Source: Acanthosepion pharaonis (lineage: Eukaryota > Mollusca > Cephalopoda > Sepiida > Sepiidae). From it: a DNA stretch of 64,000 bases. Shown one piece after another: positions 10,156 to 20,522 of the stretch. The DNA lies in contig CAHIKZ030005407.1 in NCBI GenBank assembly GCA_903632075.3, positions 822,501 through 886,500 on the forward strand, given 5' to 3'. Below the pieces are notes generated by a model that saw nothing but the letters and a program-made list of their open reading frames with translations, searched no databases and had not been told where the DNA came from. Within the stretch, counting starts at the first letter, position 1; every line of letters starts with the position of its first letter. The position numbers and the translations under genes were made by a program.

Positions 10156-10338
10156 CAGTGTAACCCGGATATAAGAGAGTTGTCGGGGCCGGAGAAGAAG
10201 TCTCTTATATCCGGGTTTCTCTTATATCCGGGTTTGGTCTATTTTATATTAACATAGGCTCTAATTTGGGACCAGATAAAATCTCTCTTATATCCGGGTT
10301 TCTCTTATATCCGGGTCTCTTATATCCGGGTTACACTG
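10156..10338. mobile_element. Tigger/pogo-type MITE, copy 1
   Basis: 183 bp with terminal inverted repeats beginning CAGTGTAACCCGGATATAAG, flanked by TA on both sides (10154-10155, 10339-10340). No coding capacity. The subterminal motif TCTTATATCCGGGT occurs about six times in both orientations. A second copy lies at 24386-24572. TA targets and the CAGTG start fit the Tc1/mariner superfamily, pogo/Tigger branch (inference). Confidence 0.8.
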
Positions 10339-10389
10339 TATATAAATATGATACGTAAGATATGGCATATATATACTATAAAAAGCTGC

Positions 10390-10390
<1 letters not shown>

Positions 10391-10421
<31 letters not shown>
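10391..10421. repeat. (GATA)n microsatellite
   Basis: About 8 units of TAGA. Confidence 0.9.
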
Positions 10422-11435
10422 AATTTGAAAATGAGCTAAATAAAGAGATATGATGAGCAACCATATATGCGCGAGGTGCACATATAGAGCAATTAAATAT
10501 TTATTTAATTTTTGGTGTAGATAAAATACTGCTCAATGTAGTTAAACAACGCCATAAAGTATATATTAATAAATACATATATACATACGTTTTTTGTATA
10601 TATATGTTTGTTTGTACAACTCAGTTTCATGGCTTTCCCATTTATCAGGTACTGAGACTTATGAACTGTTCAGACGGTTTTTTGTTGTTTTTGTTTTTTT
10701 TGTTTTGTTTTTTAATTCTGGGTTTCATGGGAGCAATGCTGCATTGTATTTGGATTTAAAGTTCAAGATTATTATAAATATAATACATTATTGAAATATA
10801 AATTCAAAATATACAATGTTGATAGGTAGGTAGATATCCCAGCGTTTAAAATGGATTGTACAGCGTTTATTTTTTATTTTTTACTTTGTTTTATTATTTT
10901 TTACTTTTTCTTACCTTATACTCTTTTTTTTTTTTTGTCTATCCACACTTTTTATTTGGTAACTACCATCTATTTTTAGTTTGTATTACAATAATCTTAT
11001 CCCTTGACTCAATACAAATAAAGTTACTTGCATGAAGCAAAAAATTTCTTGTCTAACCACAACAAATAACAATACCATCCAGCATGTCTACTTTCCCCTT
11101 CACGCTATTATTTATATTATCTTTCTTTAGTTGCTTTTTTTCTTCAGTTTTTATACTTTATTTTATCTAATACCGATATCGTCTTCATCCTTTATTTTTT
11201 GTATTATACTACCTTTATTTCTACTTTATCCCTTCTTTCTATCTATCTTTCTCTTTCTGGCCATATTTATTGTAAAGTTGTCTCCCTTAGACTGTCCGTA
11301 TATACGTTTTTCAATTTTAACGGACTCATATCCCAGTTAAGTTTATATTTCATACCTAAGTTTATTTTTCCATATCTACCTATCAACAGATAGACGAACT
11401 CTACCACCTTGATATTCAATACTTGTATCCCCAAA
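10422..11435. other. AT/pyrimidine-rich DNA, nothing recognised
   Basis: T-rich stretches near 10680 and 10920 and a pyrimidine-rich stretch at 11100-11270. No gene seen. Confidence 0.3.
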
Positions 11436-11439
11436 TTGG

Positions 11440-11740
11440 ACAATCTCCTCTCAGATGAAAAAGAGACTTGAAGCAACAGAAATGTTGTTCTACAGAAAGA
11501 TGCTGAGGATAACATGGACATATGTGAAACAACGTCGTTTGGGGGGAAATGGAAACAAAAAGGAAACATACTTAAAATCAGGAAAAGTCAGTTGAAATTT
11601 TTGCGGCACGTAATAAGGAAAATTTGAAATAACAAAAAGGCAAAACTTCTTACGAGCTACAAGGCACAGGAAGATGTGGAGGGCCATGATTGCCTAGGTC
11701 CTGAAGGGATACGGCACATAAAAGAAGATTCCAATGCGGA
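11440..11740 (+). mobile_element. LINE family E, 3' fragment
   Basis: Plus-strand translation in broken frames gives KKRLEATEMLFYRKMLRITW, then IRKSQLKFLRHVIRK, then the 3' end GGAGGGCCATGATTGCC...CCTGAAGGGATACGGCACATAAAAG. This is the C-terminal order of LINE E. It is 5'-truncated and ends in ACATAAAAGAAGA as at 28545-28555. Confidence 0.7.
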
Positions 11741-12293
11741 ACTTGAGAAACCAGCGGAGTACTTTCCGACCACAAGGGGATCCTTCACCCTATGCTCTGT
11801 TAATGTTGGCAGTAATGTGAGTAGCATTGTAACTGAACTTGAACTCATGAAAATAATAAACGCATCTCTTCTTTTTCATGTTCTAGATTACTTGTAAGTG
11901 ATATTCCAAAGAGGACATTTTAATCACTGGAAAGGAGTAATATATATTTTGTGCAACAATTATAATAATGATATATTTAAAGCACAATTAAAAGGTTTAT
12001 TCAAAGCAAATTAATATCTCAATCTATTTATTATCTATCTATCTCAGTCTGTTCATAGTAGTACTCGTTTGGAAAACCTCGGATAGCTCAACTTGCAGAT
12101 ATGTCATAACAAATCGGTACCCGAGGAAAAAATTGGAAATAAAAAAAAGAAAAAACGAAAAACATGAAAACAAGACCAAACCAATCGCCAAGTGCTTTAA
12201 GTCCTTAGACCAAAGAAAAAAAACCCAAACGAGTAGAAAGACTAAAACGTAGAGAGCTCAATACTCTGAGTAGAGTGATAGGATTTATTCTAG

Positions 12294-12297
<4 letters not shown>
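11741..12297. other. AT-rich DNA, nothing recognised
   Basis: Short (ATCT)n at about 12028; no gene seen. Confidence 0.3.

Positions 12298-12334
<37 letters not shown>
12298..12334. repeat. (TA)n microsatellite
   Basis: About 17 TA units beside the foldback at 12447-12621. Confidence 0.95.
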
Positions 12335-12337
<3 letters not shown>

Positions 12338-12446
12338 ATCCGTAAGTAAAGGATAATCCATCGGATTTTTCGAGATGTGTGAAGGTTTTTCCTTTTATAT
12401 ATATATTGGGGAAAAAACTATGACAAAGTGGTAAAAGTTTTCTTGC

Positions 12447-12621
12447 GACGCGTTTCGCCTTTTAGGACTTCATCGGACTAAATCTGTTATGTTGGTGTGA
12501 CTACACATGCGCACGAACGAAGGATGCTGGGATTTAAAAAAATTTTTTTTTTCTTTTCTATCTGCAGTCACACTAATATAACAAATTTAGTCTGATGAAA
12601 TCCGAAAGGACTAAATGCGTC
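12447..12621. ncRNA. Inverted pair of degenerate hammerhead-like cores
   Basis: Two 56-base arms (12447-12502 and 12566-12621, about 80% complementary, 63-base spacer). Read outward from the spacer each arm resembles a hammerhead core: the minus-strand copy has CCGATGA...GGCGAAACGCGTC, the plus-strand copy CTGATGAAATCCGAAAGGAC then AAATGCGTC. Each lacks one conserved core base or stem (CUGAUGA changed to CCGAUGA in one, GAAA changed to UAAA in the other) and stem I is poor, so both look like relics. Inverted pairs of hammerheads fit decayed Penelope-like termini (inference). Confidence 0.4.
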
Positions 12622-12669
12622 ACAATATTGACCTTAATATATAAATAATATATATCATTATCTGATACA

Positions 12670-12687
12670 TATATATATGTGTGTGTG

Positions 12688-12721
<34 letters not shown>
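12670..12721. repeat. (TA)n and (GT)n microsatellites
   Basis: Short GT run then about 13 TA units. Confidence 0.9.
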
Positions 12722-12725
<4 letters not shown>

Positions 12726-13190
12726 TTTATATATTATATGCGCGGTACTTATTAGAAAGTGCTCAATATCAGAGATAGACCTTTGGTTGGATTGATGTGA
12801 GTTTGTGACCCTGGGTTTCACGCTTTTGCGATCGTCACACAAACTGATTTTTTTTTTTTTAATTTTGGGTTTATGTAGATTGCGTGTATTGGTGTTATTA
12901 TGGGAGTGGAGGGATCGTCGTCGTGATGTCACTCATGCTAACGCAAACATAGATGCATGTCCGTACACCCGATGAGGTACGCAGACACACATACACACTT
13001 GCTCGTCCGCCGGGGCTCATACAGATAAAAACATATGTGGACAGTATGAGATTTGACATATGTATGTATATGGGTGGTGTTGTCTCTATACATACGCATT
13101 TGTATATTGAAATTCAAAGATCGGAAGTGTAGCGAAAATTTCTCGTGAATGTATACATACATTTCAACGATTCCCCCCATAATAACACTA

Positions 13191-13198
<8 letters not shown>
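12722..13198. other. Unique-looking DNA without a supported gene
   Basis: Small frames on both strands show no family I recognise and no splice context. Confidence 0.3.

Positions 13199-13275
<77 letters not shown>
13199..13275. repeat. (TA)n microsatellite
   Basis: About 38 TA units with one G interruption, beside the foldback element. Confidence 0.95.
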
Positions 13276-13280
<5 letters not shown>

Positions 13281-13303
13281 TACTTGAAAAGTTACTTTTA
13301 GTT

Positions 13304-13504
13304 GATACTCGTACTTGAATAGACACTCTGTTTTATTTTAAACAATATTTATTTCGTCTACCGACCTGCACACTCGAGAAAACATATTAAAGATAATGTG
13401 CCCTCGGCAGGTTTTTCTTTAATAAAATTTCTCGGGTGTGCAGCCCAGTAGATGAAATAAATACCATTTAAAATAAAAGAGACGTTTATTCTAATACGGG
13501 TATC
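13304..13504. repeat. Foldback repeat, family D
   Basis: Two 78-base arms (13304-13381, 13427-13504), about 80% complementary, with a 45-base spacer. Each arm carries ATTTATTTC-TCTAC and CACACYCGAGAAA. Single-arm relatives lie beside TA arrays at about 10130, 15165-15262 and 16810-16870, so family D travels with TA microsatellites. Confidence 0.7.
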
Positions 13505-13968
13505 CTCGAGAAATAACATCTGAAGTAATGGCAATATGTCAGTAAACAATAAATGTATTTGTGTTTGTGTGTGCGCACGCGTATTAATATGTTCGTAACC
13601 TCATGATGGAAAAGTATTTTTATTACAAACCAAATCTTTATGTTTCAATCTGCTTTTCAATGCACTTAAATCAGTCGTTAATATTAATCCCAGAGATCGA
13701 AAATAATGATGCAAACATTTCGCTATAATGAAAAAGCAATGCGAACACCCATGGCATTTATAAATTTCAATGTACAAGATTAAAAATAATTTTATTCCAT
13801 TAATACAAAAACTTCATAAAAATTCGCTTAAATAATGTCTGTGGAAACGCGACAACCTAAAAAATATTCATAGGTGTTAATGTTTACTGATAAATTGATA
13901 ATTTTTTTCTGAAGAAATATAAACAAAATGAGACGTAAGAAATAACAAAATCTGAATTTATATACAAA

Positions 13969-14016
<48 letters not shown>

Positions 14017-14374
14017 TATCTAATATGAGATATAATGTTATTGACGAATAAAAGATTACTCCTAAAACACAAAAGTAAAAAAATACGAAAATTATGAATT
14101 AATGCGGAATTTTTCAATTTTATATTCCGCCATTTATATTTTCTCTTATAATTTCGTTGAGGATGAAATATTTTAATTTTGAATCAAGAATTATTGGGAA
14201 TTATTTTATCTGTGATCTGCTGCTATTAATTTTGAATCTACATACAGAGTGAGAAACGTAAATATATTCGCGTGGCATGTTTAGATATATATATATAAGC
14301 AAACAATAGATAGATAGATAGATAGATATCGCTATCTACTGTTCACCTGATAACTCTTTCTGCTTATATTACTA
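13505..14374. other. AT-rich DNA with a (TA)n run
   Basis: (TA)n at 13976-14013 and (TAGA)n at 14308-14329. No gene seen. Confidence 0.4.
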
Positions 14375-14456
14375 ATACTTCCACACCCTGTAATCCCTTG
14401 CGTTTTAGTGGCATTACTGTTTTGCTTGGGGTGATTCCGATTAAAAAAATTAAAAT
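14375..14456 (+). mobile_element. LINE family A, 3' tail only
   Basis: CCTGTAATCCCTTGCGTTTT followed by AGTGGCATTACTG and TTGCTTGGGGTGATTCCGA: the sense 3' UTR of family A, then an A-rich tail. Confidence 0.6.
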
Positions 14457-14953
14457 GATAATGGACATACAGATAGATAAACAATGAACAGATAGATAGA
14501 TAGATAGATAGAAGGATCTGTCGATTCTGCATTCCAGTTGAGGACATTTTGTGTCCATTGAGTTTGTCTATCCTTCTCTTCGAATTGAGAATGATCCTTC
14601 GCAAAAACGGCAGTTGTTGATGCACGAAATTTCAAAAACGTTTATAATGTCTGTAAGTAATAAGTAGTTTCTAAATTTGTTCTATTAAATTTAAATACAG
14701 AGTTGCAATGAATGCACTATTTATTACTATTACCGCTTTTTACATAATACACTAATAATTACAGACCCCAGAATATCTGAAACCTTGGACACAACCATTA
14801 TAATTTGGAGGGGAAATTTAGAACATAAACAACTGCCGTTTTTTTTGCGAAGGATCATTCGTAACTTGGAGACGAAGATAGACAAACTCAGTAGACACAA
14901 AATATCCATACTATTTAATAAGACATGTTTGAAGGAATAAATGCTTCCGAATT

Positions 14954-14957
<4 letters not shown>
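14457..14957. other. AT-rich DNA with an internal inverted relation
   Basis: 14555-14625 (CTCTTCGAATTGAGAATGATC, CGCAAAAACGGCAGTTGTT) is complementary to 14829-14885 (AACAACTGCCGTTTTTTTTGCG, GATCATTCGTAACTTGGAGACG), arms of roughly 60-70 bases. No gene. Confidence 0.45.
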
Positions 14958-15001
<44 letters not shown>

Positions 15002-15272
15002 AATAAAAACAGACCACTTTAAGGTTCCATGTAATAAGTTATTTCACCACAACCTTATCATCCTCCTTGGGTCTACCCATACGGATTACCTAGTTTTGCA
15101 TAAACTATATATATATATATATTTATTAAAGACATTTTTATGTTTAACGTTCTTTTTTATAGATACAAGTATTTAAGTAAATGCTCTGTTTATAATAAAC
15201 AGTATTAAATAACATTTACCGGCCTGAATGTCCGAGAAATTTTCATATAAATTGTCGGACTTTGTCCATTTC

Positions 15273-15311
<39 letters not shown>
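14958..15311. repeat. TA arrays around a family D arm
   Basis: (TA)n at 14960-14998, 15106-15121 and 15278-15311. Between the last two, 15165-15262 matches one arm of the foldback at 13304-13504 (AAATGCTCTGTTT, TTTACCGGCCTGAATG, CCGAGAAATTTT). Confidence 0.6.
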
Positions 15312-15314
<3 letters not shown>

Positions 15315-15417
15315 ATGAAGATATACGAATCAACACTGCATGGTGACTGTCATTTTCACACCCGAAGCATTCTAGAGACTTGCCAGTATCTATAAATGCT
15401 GTATCGTCAATACTGAT

Positions 15418-15498
15418 TACTCTCCCCTCATAAATATAGCAAATCTGAACAATATATTATTATTAACTTAATTAAGAAACTAATAAATTATAGGAATG
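15418..15498. repeat. Empty-site copy of the repeat hit by Helitron-like copy 1
   Basis: GCAAATCTGAACAATATATT followed by AAACTAATAAATTATAGG continues without interruption here. At 4968-5810 the same two halves are separated by the 772-base Helitron-like element. Confidence 0.65.
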
Positions 15499-15520
15499 AC
15501 CTCCTCCCTCCCCACATACA

Positions 15521-15580
<60 letters not shown>
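15521..15580. repeat. (ATCT)n microsatellite
   Basis: About 15 units. Confidence 0.95.
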
Positions 15581-15581
<1 letters not shown>

Positions 15582-15867
15582 AACGTGGCTCAACTGATTG
15601 GCCGTTGAGCGTCATATAACCAGCCAAGCGACGTGCATACAAATTGGCAAAGTAGAAAGAAACTTATCCTAACTAAAATGTTTCTTTTATTGCAAGTGTT
15701 GAATTCCTTCTTTTTTATGTTTTGTTTTATTCTTTTTTGTTGATTTTGATTTATTTGTTGCTGTTTTTGTTATTTTTATCTTTTTTCTCGGTAAATAATA
15801 AGGAACAAATACTTAAGAGAATTTATGTTTTTAACTAAATTATAAATGATTGACTTGCGTTAATGAT

Positions 15868-16357
15868 TTACAGCTGACTGACACGAATGTTAACTATCAT
15901 GCTAGCATGCAAAAAAAAAAATCGATAGCGGCATTCGTTACAAGTAGGAAAAATTTAAATCTGCATGGCACTTTACTCCAATTGGCTCATTCGCTTGCTT
16001 AAACTCTACGTTGATTTTGATTCCGCAGAACTGGGTTTGGTGTGAAAAAGTATTTGTTGTTAACATTCTTTTTTCATTCAGTTATTCCAGTTACGAGTCC
16101 TTTTTAAAGCTGATCGTTTTGTGTTCATTTTGTTTAGTTCTTTTTTCGTAACAGTTTTAATGTTTAGTATAGAGCTTAGAAAAAAATCGCAGTGTGAGAT
16201 AGGCAAGAAGTAAGGCATGTAGCAACATCAGCACGGCAAAGGGCACTCCTTCAAAGGCAAGGAAGGGCAAAAATATTTTAAGTCAAGTGATAGCGATTGC
16301 TGTATGAGTCGTACGATTTTTGAATCAAGCACGGGCAACGCCGGGCCATGCTGCTAG
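15868..16357 (+). mobile_element. Helitron-like non-autonomous element, copy 2 (3' part)
   Basis: Plus-strand 3' end: GGGCAACGCCGGGCC hairpin-like sequence, then CTGCTAG at 16357 followed by host T. It matches the inverted copy 4994-5470 closely over about 490 bases, then diverges upstream of CAGCTGACTGACACG (15868). The true 5' end may be near 15520; I could not place it. Confidence 0.6.
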
Positions 16358-16561
16358 TTTATATTAAATTGAAAATTTTTAGTACTTCTGAAACCCGGAA
16401 GGCTGTGCGGAGCCCTTGTGCAGTGTGTTTATTTTTGTCATTTGCTCATTTGCTTTGATAACCTTCACTTCTGCTTACTCCAATTTTCACTGGACATCGA
16501 AAGATAAAATTTCAAGTAATAAAAATCTGTCGGATTAATTAATAAAATTCTATCCCCTTTC

Positions 16562-16564
<3 letters not shown>

Positions 16565-16657
<93 letters not shown>
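16565..16657. repeat. (AC)n/(TA)n compound microsatellite
   Basis: About 17 AC then about 28 TA units. Confidence 0.95.
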
Positions 16658-16658
<1 letters not shown>

Positions 16659-16675
16659 CTACTTTTAAAACAATA

Positions 16676-17028
16676 TTTTCTCTGACTCTCGAAATAGACA
16701 TATTTGCTCAGTTTCTAAGGAAAGCAATTTCTAAGGAAAGCGGCTGATTTTATTTTATTTATTAATCCGACAGGACTATTGAAGTGTGCATAGTTTTTCT
16801 TTTCTCTAATATGATTTCTCGGATGTTCAGGCAAGTTGTTGAAAATAAATAAATATACTATTTAATAAATAAACGTAGCGTCAAGTAAAATAACCACTAA
16901 AAATAACGTTTAAGTAATGAAATCTATCTGATTAATAAATAAAAAATCCACCCTTTCTTTAGAAATTACTTTGTTTAAGTTAGGATATGAAACTGAACAG
17001 ATATGTCTATTTCGAGAGTCAGGGAAAA
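16676..17028. repeat. Inverted-repeat-bounded segment
   Basis: 40-base arms at 16676-16715 and 16989-17028 (three mismatches; core GACTCTCGAAATAGACATAT) enclose 273 bases holding a family D-like arm (16810-16870). A direct repeat relation (16505-16560 with 16905-16965) overlaps it. Confidence 0.6.
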
Positions 17029-17111
17029 AAATCTGTGTTTAAAGGCACTATTCAACTTTCCTTGACCATCGACGCACTTCGTGGCCGAAATGTCCAAAGC
17101 ACGTCATGACT

Positions 17112-17114
<3 letters not shown>

Positions 17115-17178
<64 letters not shown>
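17115..17178. repeat. (TA)n microsatellite
   Basis: About 31 TA units. Confidence 0.95.
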
Positions 17179-17180
<2 letters not shown>

Positions 17181-17343
17181 GTTCTTTTAATACAAGGTCC
17201 ATGAGACACTTAAGGTAGAATGTTACTGTGTGGAGAAAGTAAGAAAGAACAAACATTAGGAGTATAGAATTGAAGCAGACTTTATAAGGAACCGGAAACC
17301 CAATCCTGAACAGGAAACAAGTGATAAAATCCATTCATTCTTT

Positions 17344-17353
17344 ATATATATAT

Positions 17354-17402
<49 letters not shown>

Positions 17403-17453
17403 AATATATATATATATATATTTACATATATATATATATTTACATATATATTT
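17344..17453. repeat. (GT)n/(TA)n compound microsatellite
   Basis: GT run (17353-17399) then interrupted TA arrays, ending at the hairpin. Confidence 0.9.
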
Positions 17454-17599
17454 AATGATGATGTTGAATGTAGAATAAATGGTTTACTTGTGTTTTGATT
17501 GGTCATTCTAGCTTATGTCACAGCGTTTTCCCCTAGCGAAGGATCGTTAATTAATTTGAAACCTTTAAAACCATTTATTCTACATTCAACATCATCACT
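17454..17599. repeat. Foldback with 32-base arms
   Basis: Arms 17454-17485 and 17568-17599 (core GTTGAATGTAGAATAAATGG, one mismatch) around an 82-base spacer. No TA or other target duplication is clear. A MITE or RNA hairpin is possible. Confidence 0.65.
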
Positions 17600-17867
17600 T
17601 GATAAAACACTGGAGGTGTTGAAACAAAATGGCTATTTTTGTAGTGATTTTATAATATATTTATGTTATAATTTTTAAATAAATAATTATGAACATCTTT
17701 CGTTCTCTTTTTCTCTCTCCCCTTCTCCCTCAATACAATATCTGTATATCTTGAATTTCAACTGAGTAATTTTTTCTGTTTAGATTTGCCTTGCAGGTCT
17801 GAAAAATTGAAGGCTATTTTTATAGCATTCATGAAATAAAGATTATTACCATGGTATTTTAAATGTT

Positions 17868-17902
<35 letters not shown>
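17868..17902. repeat. (TA)n microsatellite
   Basis: About 16 units, abutting the 5' break of the LINE A copy. Confidence 0.9.
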
Positions 17903-17904
<2 letters not shown>

Positions 17905-18690
17905 GACCTGCTACTCGTTTCCAATCATACCCATCCCGGTGGCTATCCAATCAATGTAGCAGACTTCCGCTCAGTCTTTCAGAACTGCTCTCTATTACCT
18001 ACCACAGAGAACCATCCATCTCCCATTAGAATGTCTGTCGCTCAACTCCACGAGAGCACCTCTTTGCGACTGCTCGATCTCACATTGTCTGCTGACCTGA
18101 GATGGAACAAATACATTGAATCAATAGCTTCATCCCCCGCAAGGAAAGTCGGCTCCATGTGCCGCGCCAGGAAATTTTCTCGCCAGAGTCGATCCGTCAA
18201 ATCTACAAATCAACTATTCGCCCTTGTATGGAGTATTGCTGCCATATATGGTCTGGAGCCCCTTCTGATTGTTTCAAGATCCTTGATAAAATCCAATTAA
18301 TTGTAATTGGCCCTGATCTAGCATCTCATCTGCAGTCGCTCTCTCACAGACATGCCGTTGCCTCCCTCTGTCTTTTTTACAAATATTTTCACGGTAACTG
18401 CCCCGATGAGCTGCTTTCACTGCTTTTTTTCTTCTACTCCAATAGCTTCATGTCTCGCACTTCTCGCCTGTGGAACTCCCTCCCCTCTTCCTGTTTCCCT
18501 GATAGCTATAATCTCCAATAATTCAAATGTAATATCAATCGACGTCTCCAGATACCGTGATCTATCCCCTATCCTTCTCTTCATCCTTTCCTCTATCACT
18601 CCTTATTGATCTCTTCCGAACTCTCTCTAACCCTTTGCGTGCTAGTGGCTTCCCGCCTTGCTTGGGGTGAAATGCTTATAAAAAAATAAA
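17905..18690 (+). mobile_element. LINE family A, longest sense 3' fragment
   Basis: Broken frames give the C-terminal region downstream of a non-LTR reverse transcriptase: RLLDLTLSADLRWNKYIESI, a YKSTIRPCMEYCCHIWSGAP segment, LASHLQSLSHRHAVASLCLF, then SFMSRTSRLWNSLPSSCFP. It ends with the 3' UTR GCTAGTGGCTTCCCGCCTTG and GGGGTGAAATGC, then an A-rich tail. At least one frameshift separates frames (near 18160-18300) and an internal segment is missing near 18425. Jockey-like affinity is a guess. It is the reference for copies at 2455, 3960, 29820, 42840 and 52420. Confidence 0.75.
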
Positions 18691-19244
18691 AATAAATAAT
18701 GTCCACAGAGCTCATCAGTGGTTTATACTTCAACTATGTTGAGCGGCCATTATTTACAGTTTCTGGGGAGAGCGCTGTTCTGGTGTGATCGACAGTTTGA
18801 ACGAAGCCAGTACGCTTAAACCATCCCACGTAACTTCGTTCAATCAAAACTATCGAAGGTTTCCAAACAGTTGTGTCTACCCAATCTAACTCACAAAGCT
18901 TAAGTCAACCGATGGGTGGTTTGGGGGCCCTTTCCAACTTTTTTTCAGTCTATTAAGTTTTAATATGGTATAAGTACCTGGGGATCCTTCATTATTTTGC
19001 TTCTGTTCTCACCTTTTCACACACACACACACACACGCCCTGCGAAAGTATAGATTAGGTGAACATCGCAATTTTATAAATAGAATAGAGAATTGGGTTA
19101 TGGATTAGTCAAGAAATACACAATAAGAATAATATTTAAAAATTATAAAAAAATATTGAATATGATAATTACACACAATAATAATATAAAACAATATATA
19201 AATATATAGATTAAGATACACACAAATATATTAATAATAATATT
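18691..19244. other. Unclassified DNA
   Basis: (CA)n at 19021-19036 and AT-rich sequence. No gene seen. Confidence 0.3.
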
Positions 19245-19460
19245 TAGGATACCATGGACTGAACATGTGAGCAACGACGAAGTTTTAGAGAAAATGCAAA
19301 CAAAAATTAAACTTATACTCAGGAAGAGACAGTTGAAATTTATGGGGCGCATAATGAAGAAAAGTGGCTTGGAAAATCTGACACTCACAGGACAAATTGA
19401 AGGCAAAGAGGGGCAGAGGAAAACAGCGTATAGCATTCTTAGTAAGCTTGAGTAAATAGA
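19245..19460 (+). mobile_element. LINE family E, 3' fragment
   Basis: Plus frame: EHVSNDEVLEKMQTKIKLIL, RKRQLKFMGRIMKKSGLENL, TLTGQIEGKEGQRKTAYS. Same order as the long copy but opposite strand. Its 5' half is complementary to 19490-19565, so the two can fold back. Confidence 0.7.
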
Positions 19461-19464
19461 TGCC

Positions 19465-19890
19465 CTAGTAATTTAAATAGTTTGTTTCTGATGTTAAGTA
19501 TATTTTCCTTTTTGTTTACATTTTCTCTAAAATGTCGTTGCTCATATGTTCTGTCCATGGTATTCTCCGAATCCTTCTGTAGAACCACATTTCTGTTGCT
19601 TCAAGTGTCTTCTTCATCCGTGAGGAGACTGTCCATCATTCACTGTAATATAGGAGGACTGATATCACGTAGCAGTTTAGTATTCTTTTCTTTGTTTCTA
19701 ACGATATCTTCTTGTTTTATAATACTTTGTTTAGCTTTTGGAAGGCATCTCTCACTATCCCATTGCGTTTTCGGATCCAGCATCACCCTTTCCGTTCTCT
19801 GTTAAAACACTTCCTAAATATCTAAATTTTTGTATTTGTTTGATTTTGATATTTCCAAATCGTAATTTGCATATTACCTGGTTTTAAAAA
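19465..19890 (-). mobile_element. LINE family E, internal fragment
   Basis: Minus strand encodes, in pieces, the segment from the region after the RT core to the PWTEHMSNDIL-like part. Plus-strand landmarks (CATCCTTCTGTAGAACCACA-like, TTTAGCTTTTGGAAGGCATC) match 20875-21050. Confidence 0.65.
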
Positions 19891-20349
19891 CTAACTTGCT
19901 TGATGATAGCTTCACACTCGCTCAAATTCCAAGTTCACAGCCCACTTACTTTCATACAACTATCGTTTTTTTTTTTTCTCAAGTCATCATCACCATCATC
20001 AGGCATTCGTTTATCTTGCAAGATAATAGTAACGCTCTGTTTTGCAAATCTCAGACCTTTGCTGGTGAAACTGAAATGACCTCTCGAAGTGTAGCCTGGG
20101 CAATAGTATATAGAAGCCATGTTCTTCCCAGACTACATGGCGCCACTCTCAACCGTACAGACAAAATCCAAAGGTCTACAGGACATTACATTTGGAGGCC
20201 TGATTGCCCGCTGGAGTTGCCGGAAGGTTGTCAGACACTGATCCGGATTTTCTGTCTGGATTTACTTCCATAGTCTTTCCCAGTTTGGATATGACCGTAA
20301 GGTAGCGGAAATTTAAAGACAGAATGTATAGTTGTGAGAAAAAAAAAGA
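19891..20349. other. Unclassified DNA with a 125-residue frame
   Basis: A plus frame (19896-20273) contains VYRSHVLPRLHGATLNRTDK, faintly like the VLP.L.Y......DKIQ segment of some LINE C-termini. Not enough to name it. Confidence 0.25.
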
Positions 20350-20522
20350 AGAGTCCAGGATGCGAATTACAAATTGGAGACGCTAAAATCAAATACAAAA
20401 TTTAAATGTGTTTTAACGATGTACGGAAAGTGCGACACCGAAATTCGAAGGTGCATTGGGATAGCAAAAGGTGCCTTCCAAAAACTAAGCAAAGTATTAA
20501 GAAACGGGAAAATTTCATAATA
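20350..20522 (+). mobile_element. LINE family E, short sense fragment
   Basis: Encodes (plus) the GKCDTEIRRCIGIAKGAFQK-like part. It abuts the 3' end of the opposite-strand copy that begins at 20523. Confidence 0.65.
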
